A stretch of 19,469 bases of DNA. It comes from Dunaliella salina. Lineage: Eukaryota; Chlorophyta; Chlorophyceae; Chlamydomonadales; Dunaliellaceae. The stretch is taken from the NCBI GenBank assembly GCA_002284615.2, contig MU069501.1, positions 371,595 to 391,063 of the forward strand, read 5' to 3'. Positions 17,345 to 19,469 of this stretch are shown one piece after another (the first letter of the stretch is position 1; every line of letters begins with the position of its first letter). The translations under genes and the position numbers were made by a program. The notes beneath the pieces were generated by a model. It was not told where the DNA came from and searched no databases. It was given only the letters and a program-made list of their open reading frames with translations.

Positions 17345-18470
17345 CTAGGCAAGTAGGCACAGAGTCCAAATGAAAATCTGTTCCAGTGACACAATTTGAC
17401 CCCTAGGGCAGGCAGCGTTTTCAAATTTCAGCCATGTAATTTGCATCAGCATGCTACAGCCCATGCAAGACAACAAGATAAAGCGGCATCCTGCAACAGG
17501 GAAACGTTTCATTCCTCCTAGGTGCTAGTTCCACGACGTTCTTGAATCCTAGATGGGTGCATCGTAGCAGATCTGATTTCAGGATCTCCCGATCCCAGGG
17601 GGGCACCACTGTACCATACAGCTTGTTGGTTGGCTAGGTCGGCTAGGACTAGAGGTGAACAGGTGCATGGGTAGACCCTTTTGGGTGCCCCTAGTGCACA
17701 GGCGTGTGTGTCGATCCTTTTCGTTGCTCCAAGGAAGGAGCGTGGGTAGATCCTTTGGTTGATTTCAAGTGGGAAGGTGTGTGGAATATAGATCAGTAGT
17801 ACAGTTTTGCACTGCTCCTCCAGTTAGGAAGACACTGCAGATCATCAGGTCATGACCTGATCAGTGCACACTTGGGTTGCAGGCTTTGGGTTGGACTTGA
17901 CTCTGTTTCGTGCACAGTTCCTTCAGGTGGGCAGGTGCACAGGTAGATCTCAATCTCGTCTTGGCTTGCAAGCTTGCTTTATGGCATGCATTTGGGTGGA
18001 AGTGGGTATCACAATTTGTTGCTGTTGAAGCACTGAGCAGCTAAACCCATGGCTGGAGGCTTTTGGGCCTGTTGCAACGCTTGCCCCAATGGAGTGTTTG
18101 CACGAGCCAGCGATGTGATCCAGCTCTTGAAATGCTCATTGTGAGGCCCTGTCCTGTTTCAACAATGTTTGTAAAGCTCGGACCTTGCAGCTTAGGAGGA
18201 GCTCGTGAGGGTCTGTCTTTGCCTCATTGATCTATCGAGATGCCAATGAAAATCTTTCCTTCCAGTGCAAGTGCTTCACTCTGTCAGTGTGGGTGGGACC
18301 AAACAGGGTTATGCCAACTGAATGCTTTTACGCATCTGGTGCTGAATTTAGACCTTTATGCCTCAGCGCTAAATGTTTTTTTGGGCATCTGGTGCTGCAC
18401 CTGGGACAACAAAGTCCATGCTGGCCCTGACTTGTTTCTTCTGGTGCTGCTGCTTAGCTCATATCATTGC
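17345..18470. other. Non-coding stretch, no gene seen
   Basis: I found no gene here. GGGATCGGGAGATCCTG near 17590 (minus strand) is a short palindrome beside a tRNA A-box-like GGTACAGTGGT, but no convincing T-arm follows. GGGTAGATCC(T)TTT recurs near 17670 and 17750. Parts of the area could be an intron of the LRR gene that follows. Confidence 0.45.
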
Positions 18471-18475
18471 AACAT

Positions 18476-18600
18476 GCATGCAAACTTGGCTTTCTCACCT
18501 CTGCAGCACATGGCATGCATGCAAACTTGGCTTTCTTGCTTCTGTAGCACGCGGCATGCATGCATACTTGGCTTTCTCGCTTCTGTAGCACATTGCTGCA
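18476..18600 (+). repeat. 41 bp minisatellite with acceptor-like units
   Basis: Three units, aligned on CA(A/T)ACTTGGCTTTCT at 18481, 18522 and 18563, have a period of exactly 41. Each contains a pyrimidine tract followed by GCAG or GTAG (CTCACCTCTGCAG, CTTGCTTCTGTAG, CTCGCTTCTGTAG). It ends about 60 bases before the first LRR exon. Confidence 0.9.
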
Positions 18601-18661
18601 ACTGTGCTTGCATGCTGGCATGCTGGGCGAGAACCAAGGGTCATGTACCTTCCACGTCCAG

Positions 18662-19124
18662 ATGCAGCTTTCACAGGAAGGCTGCCAGAAGCTGGCCGCA
18701 TTTTTGGAGCACAGTGGGCGCATCAGGGCCCTGTCCTTGTCTGCTAACTACCTAGGTGTGTGTGGGTGTGGGTGCGTGGGTGCGTGGGTGTGGGGGTGTG
18801 GGGATGTGGGGGTGTGGGGGTGTATGGGTGCATGGGTGCGTTAGTGCATGGGTGCGTGGGTGTATGGGTGTGTGTGTGGGGGGGTGCATAACAGTGATGT
18901 TGGTTGTTAATGGTGCAACCCCCACCTGCAGGTGTCGAGAGTATAAAGCTCATCTGTGCAGGTTTGAGAAAGAACAAGACCGTAGTTGCCATCAACCTGC
19001 CTAACAACAACATCACTGTGAGTGACCTCGAAGACTTGTGACTTATCAGTGCTACTGATCATGACGCAGGCTGACATAGGGGCAAATGTCCTCTTGGGCA
19101 AAGCCCTTGCATGGAACTCTGTTG
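18662..19124 (+). CDS. Leucine-rich-repeat protein of the RNI/RanGAP type, three exons (partial)
   Basis: Exons 18662-18755, 18932-19017 and 19070-19124 join in frame. The first reads QLSQEGCQKLAAFLEHSG then RIRALSLSANYL. The Gly codon is split by the first intron. The second reads VESIKLICAGLRKNKTVVAI then NLPNNNIT. The third reads ADIGANVLLGKALAWNSV. LxLSxNxLGxE…LxxGLxxNxxxxxIxLxxNxI…GA..L..AL..N is the 28-residue repeat of ribonuclease-inhibitor-like LRR proteins, whose curved solenoid binds other proteins. Donors are GTGTGT, GTGAGT and GTAAGA; acceptors are CTGCAG and ACGCAG. The start of the first exon is uncertain, since the frame is open upstream to about 18560. A fourth exon at 19231 or 19249 to 19269 is possible. 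The gene's ends and exact role are unknown. Confidence 0.78.
18756..18931 (+). other. LRR-gene intron made of a GT-rich minisatellite, 176 bp
   Basis: From the donor GTGTGTGTGGG on, about 130 bases are repeats of (T/C)GTGGGTG. They are followed by about 45 bases of normal sequence and the acceptor CCACCTGCAG. Removing it joins the two LRR exons in the correct frame, which is the main evidence that it is an intron. Confidence 0.8.
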
Positions 19125-19230
19125 GTAAGAGCAGTAGTGTGCATGCGCTAGGCAAGAAATGAATAGATGAAGCCAGATGAGGCAATACATAAAAATAAAA
19201 AGTGTAGGCCACACTCACTCAACATTACAG

Positions 19231-19269
19231 AAGGGAAATCTCTGACAGAAAGCCTGGCTGCCATGCCTG
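19231..19269 (+). CDS. Possible fourth LRR-gene exon
   Basis: The third exon leaves one base (phase 1). Acceptors TTACAG (exon from 19231) and GACAG (exon from 19249) both fit that phase, 18 bases apart, and GGTATGT at 19269-19275 offers a donor. The longer reading gives GKSLTESLAAMP and the shorter ESLAAMP. The LRR pattern is weak here. Confidence 0.3.
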
Positions 19270-19381
19270 GTATGTGGGATTGTGGGAGATAGATGCTGCT
19301 CCGTAGGCCATTTGAACAGGAGTTCAGCCAGGTTGTGTCCATCTCACACTTGCTTCCTGTTGGATCACAAATTAGGTAAAC

Positions 19382-19382
<1 letters not shown>

Positions 19383-19441
<59 letters not shown>

Positions 19442-19469
19442 GTGTGTGTGTGTGTGTGTGTGTGTGTGT
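19383..19469. repeat. (TG)n microsatellite at the right edge
   Basis: TG dinucleotides fill the end of the window with two single-base slips (TTG at about 19410 and 19440). It is the reverse-complement type of the CA run at position 1. Confidence 0.98.

Noticed and set aside
18744..19016. His/Thr/Pro-rich minus-strand and Val/Gly/Trp-rich plus-strand frames over the GT minisatellite
   Set aside because: They are repeat artefacts. The LRR exons on the plus strand join only if this stretch is removed as an intron.

Overview
This is a nuclear contig from a eukaryote, most likely a green alga. Three things point there. The one recognisable housekeeping gene (RPB7) has plant-lineage wording at several places. 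Its coding sequence is cut into tiny phase-0 exons separated by large, repeat-filled introns with GT-AG borders. The rest is microsatellites, minisatellites and decayed retroelements. A volvocalean such as Dunaliella would fit the style (mid GC, CAG tracts, long introns), but the genus is a guess. There is no bacterial-type gene organisation and no CRISPR array.

Left part (1-6344, plus strand): the 3' half of the gene for RNA polymerase II subunit RPB7. Four exons can be joined without a frame break: 740-790, 1299-1349, 5450-5533 and 6288-6344, ending in TAG. The exons for roughly the first 90-95 residues lie left of the window. The 4.1 kb third-exon intron carries a complete 944 bp hAT-type DNA transposon (3638-4581) with a perfect 8 bp target duplication. 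The ends of two RPB7 introns are tandem arrays that repeat the 3' splice-site region. In the second array each unit also repeats the first nine codons of the following exon.

Middle part (about 7200-17340): a graveyard of one family of non-LTR retroelements in both orientations, here named copies A, B, C, D, E, F and G. The longest, E (minus strand, 11755-14139), keeps a methyltransferase-like domain, an RNase H domain, a zinc-knuckle stretch and a PD-(D/E)XK nuclease-like domain, broken by frameshifts and stops. D (minus, about 15830-17340) keeps the best C-terminal half. A and B (plus) and C (minus) are 3' ends that share the C-terminal motif NPPDPH and a conserved 3' untranslated region ending in a pyrimidine microsatellite. 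Between them lie a 47 bp-arm foldback hairpin (9119-9251), a TTTTC microsatellite, a second inverted repeat (14775-14862) and CAG/CTG tracts (15168-15576).

Right end (18662-19124 and perhaps to 19269, plus strand): part of a second gene coding for a leucine-rich-repeat protein of the ribonuclease-inhibitor/RanGAP type. Three or four small exons join in frame, and one intron is built almost entirely of a GT-rich minisatellite. The window begins in a CA repeat and ends in a TG repeat, which probably mark assembly limits. No link in function between RPB7, the LRR gene and the transposons is visible; the shared theme is repeat growth inside introns.
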